The notes: generated from the sequence alone by a model not told the origin. A stretch of 64,000 nt of DNA from Mucilaginibacter empetricola (GCF_024808665.1 NZ_JANUBZ010000015.1:1-64000), one strand, 5' to 3'. Positions 9,070 through 17,523 are shown, counted from the stretch's first letter. Translations and numbers: made by a program.

Positions 9070-10389
9070 TTAATGCGCATCATAAGGGGTGATATATTTC
9101 AGTATGGTCGATAAAATTAGGCCATACAACACAAAGCTGATAAAAATGATATATCCGGGCTGCAGGGCGGTATTATTTGTAGTGATGATGGTGAGCGTGT
9201 TGGTATGAATATTTAAAGCGGCCAATTGGCGATCCAGCAAACCGTTAAGGCCTATATAGGTCATCAAAACAGCGATAACAATAACATCAGCCATGCTCCA
9301 TTTGCCGGATTGAAATGCAAAATATTTAATGAGCCTGTTTTCGGCCAGTTTCCTTTTACTGAGCAGGTGAATACCTGTAGAGAACAGTTTCATCAGTGGA
9401 AAGAGGATACTGAAACACAAAATAAGGATCCCCACAAAAATGGAATCAATGGCTGGCTGCGATATCAGCACCTTTACCACATCCAAAATGCTTTTGCTTT
9501 GATAAAAAAGCACCTGGTTCCTGAAAACAATATGCTCATCAAGCAATACAAAATCAAGCGCACGAATACGGCAATCCACCTCAATCATGGCGGCGCTTAA
9601 GCCAACGGCCAGCAGTACAAAGGCAAAAAACAGCGAAAACACAAAAAGCATTACATGCAGTTCCAGCCGCGCCCTGAAAATCCACCATAAAAACAACACT
9701 ACCAAAATACACAGCAGCATGCCAAAAACGTACCGGTACATTTCCGTACGGATGCTGTTCAATAAGTAATCAAGTTTGTGGTTAAGTCCGTCGGAAGAAG
9801 ATACGCCGTACCTATGGTATAGCTGCATTTGCTGCGCCTGGTTGGCGCGCTGCGTGCTGTCCAAACTACCGCTGTGCTGCGCCTCATTCAGCTTACCCAT
9901 CGCCAGATCGCTCAATTGCGACTTTTGTTGTGGGTTATCTATTTTAGCGATGATGGAATGCGCAAATGCCGGCACTTGTTTCCTGATTTTATCCGGCTTA
10001 ACAAAAGCCTTCACCGCCAATTTTTTTATTTTGCCACTCAGGGTTTTGGGTTGCTTGTTAACCTTCGCTTCGGCAGTGTCAATCAAGGCATACAGCACCT
10101 GTTCAACCTCTGTTTGCAGCTGGGCCTTTTGGGCGGGCGTAAGCGTGAAGTGGCGCACCTGGTGGTTTACAATATCGGCCACCTTTCCGCGCCATTGATC
10201 AACCGAAAGCAGCCCTTGCGTAATACCGTTTGCGTTTGAAAAGTCGGACTTAATTTGTTGCTGCTGTGCCGACAATGCACGCAGCCGGAAGCCAAAAAAG
10301 CCTTCGGCAATCAACAGCAATAACAAGCCGCTGGCCAGCAGTATCTTTATAACAGGATACTTTGATCGGTTTTGAATTTTCGGGGTCAA
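9070..10389 (-). CDS. PqiA-like membrane protein, paralogue 1
   Basis: The 439-residue protein is the first gene of the tandem pair. It has an N-terminal helix (about 15-33), a long charged region with several helices (to about 215), and a C-terminal bundle containing SGKWSMADVIVIAVLMTYIG, the segment that points to the PqiA domain. Many residues are shared with the downstream paralogue, including AVGLSAAMIEVDCRI against AVGSTTAVIEVDARI. The role is probably in the cell envelope, and the reaction or cargo is unknown. A 42-codon ORF just upstream may belong to the same transcript. Confidence 0.75.
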   Translation of the reverse strand: MTPKIQNRSKYPVIKILLASGLLLLLIAEGFFGFRLRALSAQQQQIKSDFSNANGITQGLLSVDQWRGKVADIVNHQVRHFTLTPAQKAQLQTEVEQVLYALIDTAEAKVNKQPKTLSGKIKKLAVKAFVKPDKIRKQVPAFAHSIIAKIDNPQQKSQLSDLAMGKLNEAQHSGSLDSTQRANQAQQMQLYHRYGVSSSDGLNHKLDYLLNSIRTEMYRYVFGMLLCILVVLFLWWIFRARLELHVMLFVFSLFFAFVLLAVGLSAAMIEVDCRIRALDFVLLDEHIVFRNQVLFYQSKSILDVVKVLISQPAIDSIFVGILILCFSILFPLMKLFSTGIHLLSKRKLAENRLIKYFAFQSGKWSMADVIVIAVLMTYIGLNGLLDRQLAALNIHTNTLTIITTNNTALQPGYIIFISFVLYGLILSTILKYITPYDAH

Positions 10390-10417
10390 GAGGTTAGTAA
10401 TTAACAGGCTTCATTTG

Positions 10418-10546
10418 TTAAGCAACCAGTTTTGTAACGATCTGTTTGCTGCGGAATGCTTTCAAATCTTGCTCCAGTAATGCTTTCAATTGTAGCTCAA
10501 TTGCTTTCAGCAACAGTTCGGCCGGGGTGGTAGTTATCTTTTTCAT
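10418..10546 (-). CDS. Possible 42-residue small protein
   Basis: A short ORF beginning MKKITTTPAELLLKAIELQL and ending with TAA at 10418. It is predicted to be one long amphipathic helix with regular Leu and Lys spacing and no membrane span. It lies 28 bases upstream of the PqiA-like pair on the same strand, so it could be the first gene of that operon. Nothing beyond position and helix character supports it, and chance is possible. Confidence 0.4.
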   Translation of the reverse strand: MKKITTTPAELLLKAIELQLKALLEQDLKAFRSKQIVTKLVA

Positions 10547-10687
10547 GGTTTTTCGTTGGTATGATATTAATTTTCTAAATATCGTGCCAAGGGAAACGGA
10601 AAGGGACGAGCAGGTGAAGTCTTTAAAAAGTGTTTGCTAAAAAGGACAGCACTTATAGATGGAGTCTACGGGTAGTGAGTTGAAATA

Positions 10688-10716
10688 ACAAAGCCCAACA
10701 CTAGATCAGGCTTTGT
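10688..10716 (-). terminator. Probable terminator after the SnoaL-like gene
   Basis: An 8-bp stem (ACAAAGCC / GGCTTTGT) with a 13-base loop lies 24 bases past the stop codon at 10741. On the minus strand it is followed by TATTTC, a weak U tract. Confidence 0.4.
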
Positions 10717-10740
10717 CTTTCAGCTATGCGTTTCCCCACT

Positions 10741-11322
10741 TTAGTTACTTTTATCATTTAACTTCGACAAATCATGCGGTAAAATGCCAAGGGCCTGTAA
10801 AAATCCCAGGCGGTCGGTTTGGACATTACTCTGCACTATTTTGCCATCTTTAAGTGTAAAAACGCCCATACCTGTGCCGGTAACGCTTTTGCCGGTGGGT
10901 GCAAATACCTGGTATTCGCCGGTGTTGGTTCCCTGTACTTCCCAGCTTGCAAAAACCTTATCGCCCTCGGCTATCATTTCTTTAATGTGCCATTGCAAAT
11001 CGGGAAACGCCTTGATCAGTCCACCAAAAGTCTTCCCCATCGCATCCGGGCCTTTATCTCCATTCTGAGACGTATAATCTGCTGATACCAGCTCGGCAAG
11101 TAAGCTCATTTTCCGGTTATTAAGGGCATCTTCAAAAAGTCTTCGTACTACTGCTTTATTGTTTTCCATGGTGGTTACTTTAATTGGTTGTTGGTTGGTC
11201 AGGCTAATTTGCGATTTGCCGTCGTTTATGTACCGGCTATTGGGCATTAGCACGCTGGTATGTGCAGGCACAACGGGGCAAAGCATAACCAGGCTTAAGA
11301 GTGTTTTCGATGCATTTTTCAT
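10741..11322 (-). CDS. SnoaL-like ester cyclase family protein
   Basis: The 193-residue protein carries a SnoaL-like/NTF2-fold domain from about residue 52 (MENNKAVVRRLFEDALNNRK) to 185. The motif FPDLQWHIKEMIAEGDKVFA and a following WEVQGTNTGEYQ are typical of the ester cyclase group, a small alpha+beta barrel found in polyketide cyclases and in many uncharacterised proteins. The first 50 residues look like a signal peptide plus a linker, so the protein may be exported; the alternative start at 11169 would give a cytoplasmic protein of ordinary length. It sits 59 bases downstream of the AraC gene and is probably co-transcribed with it. Confidence 0.75.
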   Translation of the reverse strand: MKNASKTLLSLVMLCPVVPAHTSVLMPNSRYINDGKSQISLTNQQPIKVTTMENNKAVVRRLFEDALNNRKMSLLAELVSADYTSQNGDKGPDAMGKTFGGLIKAFPDLQWHIKEMIAEGDKVFASWEVQGTNTGEYQVFAPTGKSVTGTGMGVFTLKDGKIVQSNVQTDRLGFLQALGILPHDLSKLNDKSN

Positions 11323-11381
11323 TGCTTTTTTCTACAAAGCTATAGCCGCCGCAGGGCTACGAATTGTAAAAAATCATTGAA

Positions 11382-12155
11382 TTACCAGTATCGTGATAAC
11401 CGGAAAAAATCTTTAGGCGATTGACCTGTAAATAATCTAAAATCTTTTATAAAATGAGCCTGGTCAAAGTAACCAGCTTCGAGGGATGTTTCGGTGAGTG
11501 AATTATGGGCCGAACGGTTGCTGATGAGATTTCGTAAACGAATAATACCGGCATAACGTTTTGGCGTAGTGCCAATAACCGCCCGAAAACGTTTTTCAAA
11601 TGGATCAAGACTTATGGGCAGCGATTTAACCAAGTCCTTCACGTTAACCAGACCATTTTGCTGCTTAATCGAGTTTACGGCATAATGAATAAGCATATCG
11701 GGCGTGTTATCAATGAGCTTTCTGATCAGGAACGCTTCAATCACTTTTACCCTTGCATTATTATCTTCTTTTTCGGCCAGCTGTTCTGATAATAGGCTTA
11801 GCTCAGCAGCAGCAAAAAGGTTATCGGTACTTATACTTTCGCAAAATAATTCATGGGCAGGCATTTTTGAAAAAGCTTTAATACCACCTTCGTTAAGCAG
11901 CACCAGCAAATTAATGGTTTGCTGAGCATAATAAAATTCGCGGGACGAATTTCGGAGACCTGCCACAGCATTAAGCGGAAGAGCGCATTTTTCTGTTCCG
12001 TTTGCTCTGCTTACCTCACCGCTGATACGAAACGAAAGCACAATCGACGTATCGGGAATGGTATTGGTTTTTATAGCCTCATCAGCCTCTATAATCAAAT
12101 ATTCCCTTATAAAAGGCTTTAGTGTAGCTGAAGGGGAAAATCTGTGGATATTCAT
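11382..12155 (-). CDS. AraC-family transcriptional regulator
   Basis: A 257-residue soluble regulator. The N-terminal domain (about 1-140) is a sensing domain of the type common in Bacteroidota AraC proteins. The C-terminal domain (about 150-255) has the two helix-turn-helix units, the second visible in TSLEAGYFDQAHFIKDFRLF followed by TGQSPKDF. The gene precedes the SnoaL-like gene in the same direction and is the likely local regulator. The effector is unknown. Confidence 0.85.
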   Translation of the reverse strand: MNIHRFSPSATLKPFIREYLIIEADEAIKTNTIPDTSIVLSFRISGEVSRANGTEKCALPLNAVAGLRNSSREFYYAQQTINLLVLLNEGGIKAFSKMPAHELFCESISTDNLFAAAELSLLSEQLAEKEDNNARVKVIEAFLIRKLIDNTPDMLIHYAVNSIKQQNGLVNVKDLVKSLPISLDPFEKRFRAVIGTTPKRYAGIIRLRNLISNRSAHNSLTETSLEAGYFDQAHFIKDFRLFTGQSPKDFFRLSRYW

Positions 12156-12349
12156 TGAGTTAATAAACCGAAAGGCTTAATCCAAGATACAATAAATCAG
12201 AAGCCCCTTGTTCTTAACGGACAGCTTTTAAGGTTTTTTGACTGAGATTTTACAAATTGATAATTAGGCAAGGCCTTTAACGAGGTCGCGTCGGTAAGAT
12301 TATTTTAAATAGTTTAAATTATTTTTCCTTCCCTTTCGTCTTAACAGAT

Positions 12350-13525
12350 ATGGCGAACGTATTATTTTTAGGAATGCCCACACATGGGCACGTAAATCCA
12401 ACCCTGGGTTTGGTTCATGAATTAACCCTTCGTGGCGAAAAGGTGAGTTATTTTGCTTCGGAAACATTCAGAACAAAAATTGAAGCGGCAGGTGCAGTAT
12501 TTTACCAATATAGCGAAGATCTGGATATATTTAAAGCTGCCGGCAAGCCCGGTCAGGGTGGCGGACTATTGAGTGTCATCAATAAAGCCCCTTCAGTGAT
12601 AGCTGATGTCCTGAAGCAAACTGAGGGAATTAAATTCGATTACCTCATTCATTCGGCTGCTTTTCCTTTTACAGGGGCACTGGTGCAAATACTGGGCATT
12701 CCTTCTGTTTCTTCGCTTGCTGTTTTTGCGGGGCTCGATAAGTTTAAGCAAATGGCGAACTTCACGTTACCCGACAATGTCCGCGAAGATTATGCACGGG
12801 TGGCAACCGAATTGCAGCGTGCTTATGGAATTACCCTACCCGGCAGTCCGCTTGATCTTATGCTTTACCCCAGCCCCTTAAAATTGGTGTATACGTCACG
12901 CTACTTTGCACCGCCGTCTGATTACCTGGATGATACCTGCCGCTTTGTGGGGCCGCCGGTTTATGAAAGGCATGAGGATATGGACTTTCCCTTTGAAAGG
13001 CTGAAAAACAAGCGTGTGCTTTATATATCACTGGGTACGGTTTTTGGAGGCTTTGATACGCGGGTTTACCACATTTTTAAGGAGGCATTTGCAGACTGGG
13101 ACGGCGTTGTAGTAATGACCGCTCACGGCGTTGACCTGAGCAACAACCAGCTCCCCACCAATTTTATAGTAAGGGATTATGTGCCGCAGAACGCTTTACT
13201 AAAATATACCGATGTAGCCATAACGCACGCGGGAATGAATAGCATGAGCGACCTGATCAGCAATGAAGTACCTTTTGTCAGTTTGCCTATGGGTGCAGAT
13301 CAGCCACTCCTTGCAGCCCGGGCAGCTGAACTTGGCGCCACCATAGTACTGGATATTACACAACTAAAAGCAGATGAATTGAGAGATGCTGTTAATACAG
13401 TGATAACTGAGCCTGGCTACCTGCGCGCCATTGAAAAAATCTCCGACTCTTTTCGTGCAGCCGGTGGTTATTCGCAAGCGGTAAATGAAATATTTCGATT
13501 AATATATCATCAAATGGAGGTTTGA
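12350..13525 (+). CDS. MGT-family UDP-glycosyltransferase
   Basis: A 391-residue GT-B fold enzyme of family GT1. The N-terminal acceptor domain opens with LFLGMPTHGHVNPTLGLVHE, whose His is the usual catalytic base. The C-terminal donor domain contains HAGMNSMSDLISNEVPFVSL followed by PMGADQP, the nucleotide-sugar binding signature of macrolide and antibiotic glycosyltransferases (YjiC, OleD type). The expected reaction is transfer of glucose or a similar sugar from a UDP donor to a small hydrophobic acceptor, often for detoxification. The gene stands alone; the TetR gene nearby is separate. Cytoplasmic. Confidence 0.88.
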   Translation: MANVLFLGMPTHGHVNPTLGLVHELTLRGEKVSYFASETFRTKIEAAGAVFYQYSEDLDIFKAAGKPGQGGGLLSVINKAPSVIADVLKQTEGIKFDYLIHSAAFPFTGALVQILGIPSVSSLAVFAGLDKFKQMANFTLPDNVREDYARVATELQRAYGITLPGSPLDLMLYPSPLKLVYTSRYFAPPSDYLDDTCRFVGPPVYERHEDMDFPFERLKNKRVLYISLGTVFGGFDTRVYHIFKEAFADWDGVVVMTAHGVDLSNNQLPTNFIVRDYVPQNALLKYTDVAITHAGMNSMSDLISNEVPFVSLPMGADQPLLAARAAELGATIVLDITQLKADELRDAVNTVITEPGYLRAIEKISDSFRAAGGYSQAVNEIFRLIYHQMEV

Positions 13526-13531
13526 CTTGAT

Positions 13532-13587
13532 TACGTGGATTACAAATCCACGTATATGTTAGTCCGGGATTGCAAATCCGGACTAAC
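13532..13587. repeat. Tandem hairpins (TACGTGGATT and GTTAGTCCGG)
   Basis: Hairpin one has arms 13532-13541 and 13545-13554 with loop ACA. Hairpin two pairs 13558-13570 with 13574-13587 around GCA. Diverged relatives lie at 14685-14736, 17717-17770, 23513-23575, 24466-24522 and 25115-25176. The spot is between convergent genes, so this copy may also end transcription from both sides. Confidence 0.65.
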
Positions 13588-13608
13588 TAATTAACTAAAA
13601 TCACTCTG

Positions 13609-13842
13609 CTACATTCTTAGCCGCAAAGAAACCGAACGACCCAATGCCTGAACCAATTCTGAATCAAGCGCCATATGACCGTCTTTCTGTTTCCAAACAA
13701 ACTTAATGTCTCTTACAATACCAATCTTTTCGCCATTTAGCAATAGATCAATTTCAGTGGTATGATGATTTATGTGTTTGCTATCAATAATTTGATAGAT
13801 ATAATCGTTATCCTTAAAAGTTATCCGTAGCGGTAATCCCAT
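13609..13842 (-). CDS. Small conserved-looking protein, unknown function
   Basis: A 77-residue protein with alternating beta-type residues (LRITFKDNDYIYQIID, EIDLLLNGEKIGIVRDIKFV) and no signal or membrane segment. The pattern suggests a small beta-sheet domain. I do not recognise a family. The gene stands alone between repeat blocks, and its normal codon pattern and ATG start support it being real. Confidence 0.55.
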   Translation of the reverse strand: MGLPLRITFKDNDYIYQIIDSKHINHHTTEIDLLLNGEKIGIVRDIKFVWKQKDGHMALDSELVQALGRSVSLRLRM

Positions 13843-13980
13843 TCTCTTATCCTCGGCTGTAAAGATATAAGTTCAAGTCAATTGATTACCCTGTTTACCT
13901 TAATTTATATTTATGCTATTCTGCACACCTTGCCGGGGGGCTACCTCCTACTAAAGTGAAGCTTAAAGCTTAACAAGGCA

Positions 13981-14568
13981 TCATGGCTGCAAAGCTTTTA
14001 AAACCAGGTTAAAAGTTTGTTTCATTTTATGTTCATCCAGTAAAAATGGCTTGCCCGCCATATTGGCTTGGTCGAGGTGAAATTTAACAAGGGTATAAAA
14101 AGGTCCATAAGCCATGGCCCAGAATATTTCGGCAGGTAGTGCTATCACTTCATTTCTGGCAACCGCATTTTTTACAAACGCGCTCATTTTGTTGGGGAAT
14201 TCATTTTCCTCCATTTTTCTATATTGAATAAGCGGCGAATTACGGAATTGATTATAAAACATAAACGACACCGGGTTTTTCATAATATTCTGAAACCGGG
14301 CCATCCATTGCTGCCATAAACCTGCTGCAAACGCAGCATCTTCATTAAAATCCTTTAAAGCATCCTGCTCAAATTCTGCTTCCACTTTAATATAGAGCTG
14401 ATTCAGCAAGTCTTCTCTGTTTTGGAAATAGATATAAATGGTAGATGCCGACAGGTTAGCCGCCTTTGCCAGTTTTTGCATGCTCAAACCATCAAACCCC
14501 TTTTCTACAATCATTTCTATTGCCTTTTGGCGGATGATGTATTCCTTGTTTTCGTCTTTGGCTCTCAT
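13981..14568 (-). CDS. TetR/AcrR-family repressor
   Basis: A 195-residue protein from the ATG at 14568; an in-frame GTG at 14577 lies inside the promoter -7 box, so I prefer the ATG. Residues 8-55 form the TetR helix-turn-helix (MIVEKGFDGLSMQKLAKAAN followed by LSASTIYIYFQNREDLLNQL). The C-terminal ligand domain is ordinary in length. A perfect 14-bp palindrome overlaps the promoter just upstream, consistent with autorepression. No target pump or enzyme gene is adjacent and divergent, so its regulon is unknown. Confidence 0.85.
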   Translation of the reverse strand: MRAKDENKEYIIRQKAIEMIVEKGFDGLSMQKLAKAANLSASTIYIYFQNREDLLNQLYIKVEAEFEQDALKDFNEDAAFAAGLWQQWMARFQNIMKNPVSFMFYNQFRNSPLIQYRKMEENEFPNKMSAFVKNAVARNEVIALPAEIFWAMAYGPFYTLVKFHLDQANMAGKPFLLDEHKMKQTFNLVLKALQP

Positions 14569-14576
14569 ATCAAACA

Positions 14577-14598
14577 CAAATATAAACGAATATTCGTT
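14577..14598 (-). promoter_or_regulatory. Promoter -7 box and palindromic TetR operator
   Basis: The -7 element TATATTTG (minus strand, 14577-14584) fits the Bacteroidota TAnnTTTG consensus. The palindrome AACGAATATTCGTT at 14585-14598 adjoins it directly. This arrangement would let TetR block its own transcription. A -33 element at the usual spacing is not clear. Confidence 0.6.
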
Positions 14599-14633
14599 CT
14601 CAAATTATTGTGGTTTTATAGCTGGATTGACTT

Positions 14634-14666
14634 AAACTTACGAAGTTTTGAAAACTTCGTAAGTTT
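14634..14666. repeat. 33-bp perfect palindrome, copy 2
   Basis: It is identical over all 33 bases to the copy at 4946-4978, with arms 14634-14649 and 14651-14666 around a single G. Confidence 0.75.
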
Positions 14667-14684
14667 TCAATGTGCTGTTAGGCT

Positions 14685-14736
14685 GTTAGTTCGGATTTAT
14701 AATCCCGGACTAACATAATGGGGATTTGCAATCCCC
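14685..14736. repeat. Tandem hairpins related to 13532-13587
   Basis: Hairpin GTTAGTTCGG...CCGGACTAAC spans 14685-14714, and hairpin GGGGATT / AATCCCC with a TGC loop spans 14720-14736. The first matches the second hairpin of the 13532 copy. Confidence 0.6.
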
Positions 14737-14820
14737 TGCTAATATGCTCCTATCCCAAAAAACAAAAAAAGCCTCCAGACTTTCGACTGACGGCTCCTGA
14801 CTTCCCCGGTAACAGTAATA

Positions 14821-15207
14821 TTAAAGTTCGTCCAAACTATTTGCAATTTGAACAGCGGCAAAAACTGAATTACCGGTAAGCACTAATACTTTGTCGGCCT
14901 TTTTTATTGGTGCTGTTTCGGTGCGTTTATCGCGGGTAGTGGCCAAAAATTGCGAAATATCGGTTTCTACCCGCCAGTTAGCCGGTACAATCAAATTTAC
15001 TTCGCCAAATGCCTGTGCAATGTCTAATACTACCATGCCCGAAATATCAGCATTGGTAAAATCCAATACGGTTTCACCAAAAAGGTTGTCGATTTTACCG
15101 CCTTTAAAGTCTTTTGAGATAATAGTTTTCTTAACCCCGCCAAAAATGGCTGTTGTATTTAAGTATTCTGAAGCGTCAGAATTGATGATGATTGATGGTG
15201 CGTTCAT
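14821..15207 (-). CDS. LiaF/YvqF C-terminal-like protein
   Basis: The 128-residue protein, started at the ATG at 15207, has repeated beta turns of the LiaF C-terminal type (IFGGVKKTIISKDFKGGKID, LFGETVLDFTNADISGM and FGEVNLIVPANWRVETDIS). In full-length LiaF/YvqF proteins this domain follows four membrane helices and senses envelope stress. Here those helices are absent, so the protein is a soluble stand-alone version, which is common in Bacteroidota. An in-frame start 57 bases upstream would add residues without family support. The stop is followed by repeats. Confidence 0.7.
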   Translation of the reverse strand: MNAPSIIINSDASEYLNTTAIFGGVKKTIISKDFKGGKIDNLFGETVLDFTNADISGMVVLDIAQAFGEVNLIVPANWRVETDISQFLATTRDKRTETAPIKKADKVLVLTGNSVFAAVQIANSLDEL

Positions 15208-15348
15208 TGTTTTCGATTTAATTTTAAACAAAACTAGCAGCGGGAGAGCTTTTAAAAACCCCAATTATGTTAACGGTAAAGTTTTGTCGGTAAAAGCAAC
15301 GGATGAGTCGGTAAAGTTTTTTACCGAGGGGAAGCTTCATAACCCGCC

Positions 15349-15513
15349 TTTGTTGGAGTTGTCTCCAACAAAACCGCTATGCATTTAAAAAATGGATTAT
15401 TGATAATGCGTTAAAATAGTGGCAGTGAAAAACTGAGCATGATAATCAAAATCGATAGCGGCCATTAGTCTAAGTTAAATAATTCCGGTCATGTTGGAGA
15501 CAACTCCAACATG
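15349..15513. repeat. Paired-hairpin element, copy B
   Basis: The left hairpin is 15349-15372 (stem TTTGTTGGAG, loop TTGT). The right hairpin is 15490-15513 (stem CATGTTGGAG / CTCCAACATG, loop ACAA). The outer stem base pairs differ from copies A and C but remain paired. No gene is visible in 15208-15621. Confidence 0.75.
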
Positions 15514-15545
15514 GGCAAGTGAGAGGTTTGATTTTGATTAAAATA

Positions 15546-15581
15546 AAAAGGAAGCTATCTCACTTGAGACAACTTCCTTTT
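15546..15581 (-). terminator. Terminator after the alpha/beta hydrolase gene
   Basis: A 9-bp stem AAAAGGAAG / CTTCCTTTT encloses a smaller stem TCTCA / TGAGA. On the minus strand it is followed by TTTTTATTTT. It would end the ohrR-ohr-hydrolase transcript. Confidence 0.65.
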
Positions 15582-15621
15582 CATTTATTTTATATTGAAT
15601 TAAGCTGATACCAGCTCAATG

Positions 15622-16383
15622 TTATTTCACCACCGCATTGGCTGCTTCTTCAATAATGGCCAATACCTCTTTAGGATGAGAAATCATCACCACGTGGCTT
15701 GCTTCAATCTCGGTTGTTTTGGCCTTAATTCTTTTTGCCATAAAGCGTTCCAGATCGGGGCTTATTGCATTATCGTTTTTGGATACGATGTACCAGCTTG
15801 GTTTAGTTTTCCAGGCCGGCTCACCGCTGGCACCACCAAATACGGCCTGAGACGCAGGCTCCTGTGTAGCATAAATCAAATCTTGCTGTTTAGGGGTCAG
15901 ATCTTGTGCAAATGCGGTTTTTACACCATTTTTTGACAGATAGATAAAACCATCCTGCGGCTCAAAATAAGTAGCCAGTTTATTTGCCGGACCATTTGCC
16001 GATAAGGTTGGTACAGTTTCGCCCAAATCGGGTGCAAATGCAGCAACATATACCAGGCCTACCACTTTAGGATCATTACCCGCCTGGGTGATAACAAAAC
16101 CACCCCATGAATGGCCCACTAATATTACATTTCCTTTTGCCCTGGCAATTGCCCTTTTAGTAGCAGCAACATCATCAGCCAATGAGGTGATAGGATTTTG
16201 AACCGAAATTACCGGGTAACCTTTCGCTTGCAGCGCTTCTATCTGAGCGGCAAATGAAGAGCCATCGGCCCATATGCCGTGAACAAATATAATGGTTGGT
16301 TTAGTGTTTGCATCCTGCGCACGTAAGTTTGCGGTGCCTATTAGCATAACCAATAGGATTGATAACATTTTTAAAGTTTTCAT
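15622..16383 (-). CDS. Secreted alpha/beta hydrolase
   Basis: The 253-residue protein has a signal peptide (MKTLKMLSILLVMLIGTANL, cleavage after RAQ). The alpha/beta hydrolase core has the nucleophile elbow GHSWGG (Ser at about residue 93), a probable acid in KNDNAISPD and the His in ASHVVMISHP. These hydrolases cleave esters or related bonds, and the substrate is unknown. The gene lies 46 bases after ohr on the same strand and before a clear terminator, so it may be expressed together with the peroxide-response genes, although 46 bases leaves room for its own promoter. Confidence 0.85.
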   Translation of the reverse strand: MKTLKMLSILLVMLIGTANLRAQDANTKPTIIFVHGIWADGSSFAAQIEALQAKGYPVISVQNPITSLADDVAATKRAIARAKGNVILVGHSWGGFVITQAGNDPKVVGLVYVAAFAPDLGETVPTLSANGPANKLATYFEPQDGFIYLSKNGVKTAFAQDLTPKQQDLIYATQEPASQAVFGGASGEPAWKTKPSWYIVSKNDNAISPDLERFMAKRIKAKTTEIEASHVVMISHPKEVLAIIEEAANAVVK

Positions 16384-16429
16384 TTTTGTAGTGTTTTATT
16401 GTTGTTTAATTTTTAGGTAGATGATTTGA

Positions 16430-16885
16430 TTAGTTAGCAGCCGCAAATTCTTCTGCACTTAAGATGGTAGTAGTAAGCGATACTTCCACATTGCCCCTTG
16501 TTGCGTTTGAATATGGACAAACCTGGTGAGCCTTTGCAACAAGCGCATCAGCTGTGGCCTGGTCAACATCGGGCACATTAGCCTCTAAATTAACTACCAG
16601 TGCAAAGCCGCCTGCGTTATTTGAACCGATACCAACATGTGCCCTAACGGCGGTAGTGCCGGTTGTTGCTTTTTCGTTTTTAATAACGTGATTAAGCGCG
16701 CTATCAAAACAAGCCGAGTAACCTGCAGCAAATAATTGTTCGGGATTAGTGTAGGCGCCACCTGCACCGCCTAACTCTTTTGGCATTCTAACTTCCAGGT
16801 CAAGTACTTTATCTGATGATACTACGTGACCGTTTCTGCCGCCTGTAGCGGTTGCTGCTGCTGTATAAATTGCTTTTACTGACAT
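16430..16885 (-). CDS. ohr: Organic hydroperoxide resistance protein Ohr
   Basis: A 151-residue OsmC/Ohr-fold thiol peroxidase that reduces organic hydroperoxides in the cytoplasm using dithiol donors. The two reactive cysteines are present: Cys59 in AAGYSACFDSAL and Cys123 in HQVCPYSNATRGN, the motifs that separate Ohr from OsmC. The family's opening, here SVKAIYTAAATATGGRNG, and the overall length are normal. The gene is 17 bases downstream of ohrR, so the two are co-transcribed under OhrR control. Confidence 0.93.
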   Translation of the reverse strand: MSVKAIYTAAATATGGRNGHVVSSDKVLDLEVRMPKELGGAGGAYTNPEQLFAAGYSACFDSALNHVIKNEKATTGTTAVRAHVGIGSNNAGGFALVVNLEANVPDVDQATADALVAKAHQVCPYSNATRGNVEVSLTTTILSAEEFAAAN

Positions 16886-16902
16886 GATATTTGTTATTTA
16901 TA

Positions 16903-17337
16903 TTATTTATTAATTTGTTTAGTTCTTTCAAGAATGAGCTTAATGCTATCGCGCAGGGCCACCATTTCTTCAATGGTTAAGCCAAGGCTGCATTTAAAAG
17001 ATTCAGGGATAGCTCTTGCTTTTTCTTTCAAAGCCGCTCCGTCTTCGGTAAGCTTTATCATTACCACACGTTCATCTTCACTACTTCTATTGCGGCTTAC
17101 CAGTTTCCGGGCTTCCAGTTTTTTGAGCAAAGGCGTTAAGGTTCCCGAATCAAGCAACAATTTTTCGCCTATTTCTTTCACCGATAACTGCTGGTGTTCC
17201 CACAATATCAACATCACCAGGTACTGCGGATAAGTAAGCTCAATACCTTCTAAAATGGGCTTATAATGCGCTGTTAACACCCTCGACAAGGCATATACCG
17301 GAAAACAGGCTTGATCTTCTAATTTTAAATAATCCAT
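16903..17337 (-). CDS. ohrR: MarR-family peroxide sensor OhrR
   Basis: The 144-residue MarR-fold repressor has the peroxide-sensing cysteine near the N-terminus (LEDQACFPVYALS, Cys11). The winged helix is at about residues 50-105 (LSVKEIGEKLLLDSGTLTPL, then RNRSSEDERVVMIKLTEDG). Oxidation of the Cys by organic hydroperoxides releases it from DNA. Only the one Cys is visible, so it would be of the one-Cys (Bacillus) type. A matching operator sits just upstream of its start. Confidence 0.92.
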   Translation of the reverse strand: MDYLKLEDQACFPVYALSRVLTAHYKPILEGIELTYPQYLVMLILWEHQQLSVKEIGEKLLLDSGTLTPLLKKLEARKLVSRNRSSEDERVVMIKLTEDGAALKEKARAIPESFKCSLGLTIEEMVALRDSIKLILERTKQINK

Positions 17338-17356
17338 TTGCTTCTGATTGACGGAA

Positions 17357-17401
17357 CAAATATAAATTGTATAAAATTAAATTGTATACAATTTAATTTT
17401 A
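17357..17401 (-). promoter_or_regulatory. OhrR operator and promoter of ohrR-ohr
   Basis: A perfect 30-bp palindrome, centred on GTATAC, spans 17372-17401. Its core AATTGTATACAATT is that of the known OhrR boxes of Bacillus. A -7 box TATATTTG lies at 17357-17364 on the minus strand, 20 bases before the ohrR start. The operator covers the expected -33 region, so bound repressor would block polymerase. Confidence 0.75.
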
Positions 17402-17523
17402 CTTGACATTTGGATGGCAATGGAGATAGTTTTGCAATTTCTATCATCCTAAAATATGTTAAGTTTTACATTAACAAACAGCCCGACCGGGTACTGGGCT
17501 GTGTCACATAGATTATAAATTAC

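Noticed and set aside
9226..10239. Several ORFs on the plus strand opposite the PqiA-like genes
   Set aside because: They overlap clear paralogous genes in antisense and have compositional shadows with no recognisable features.
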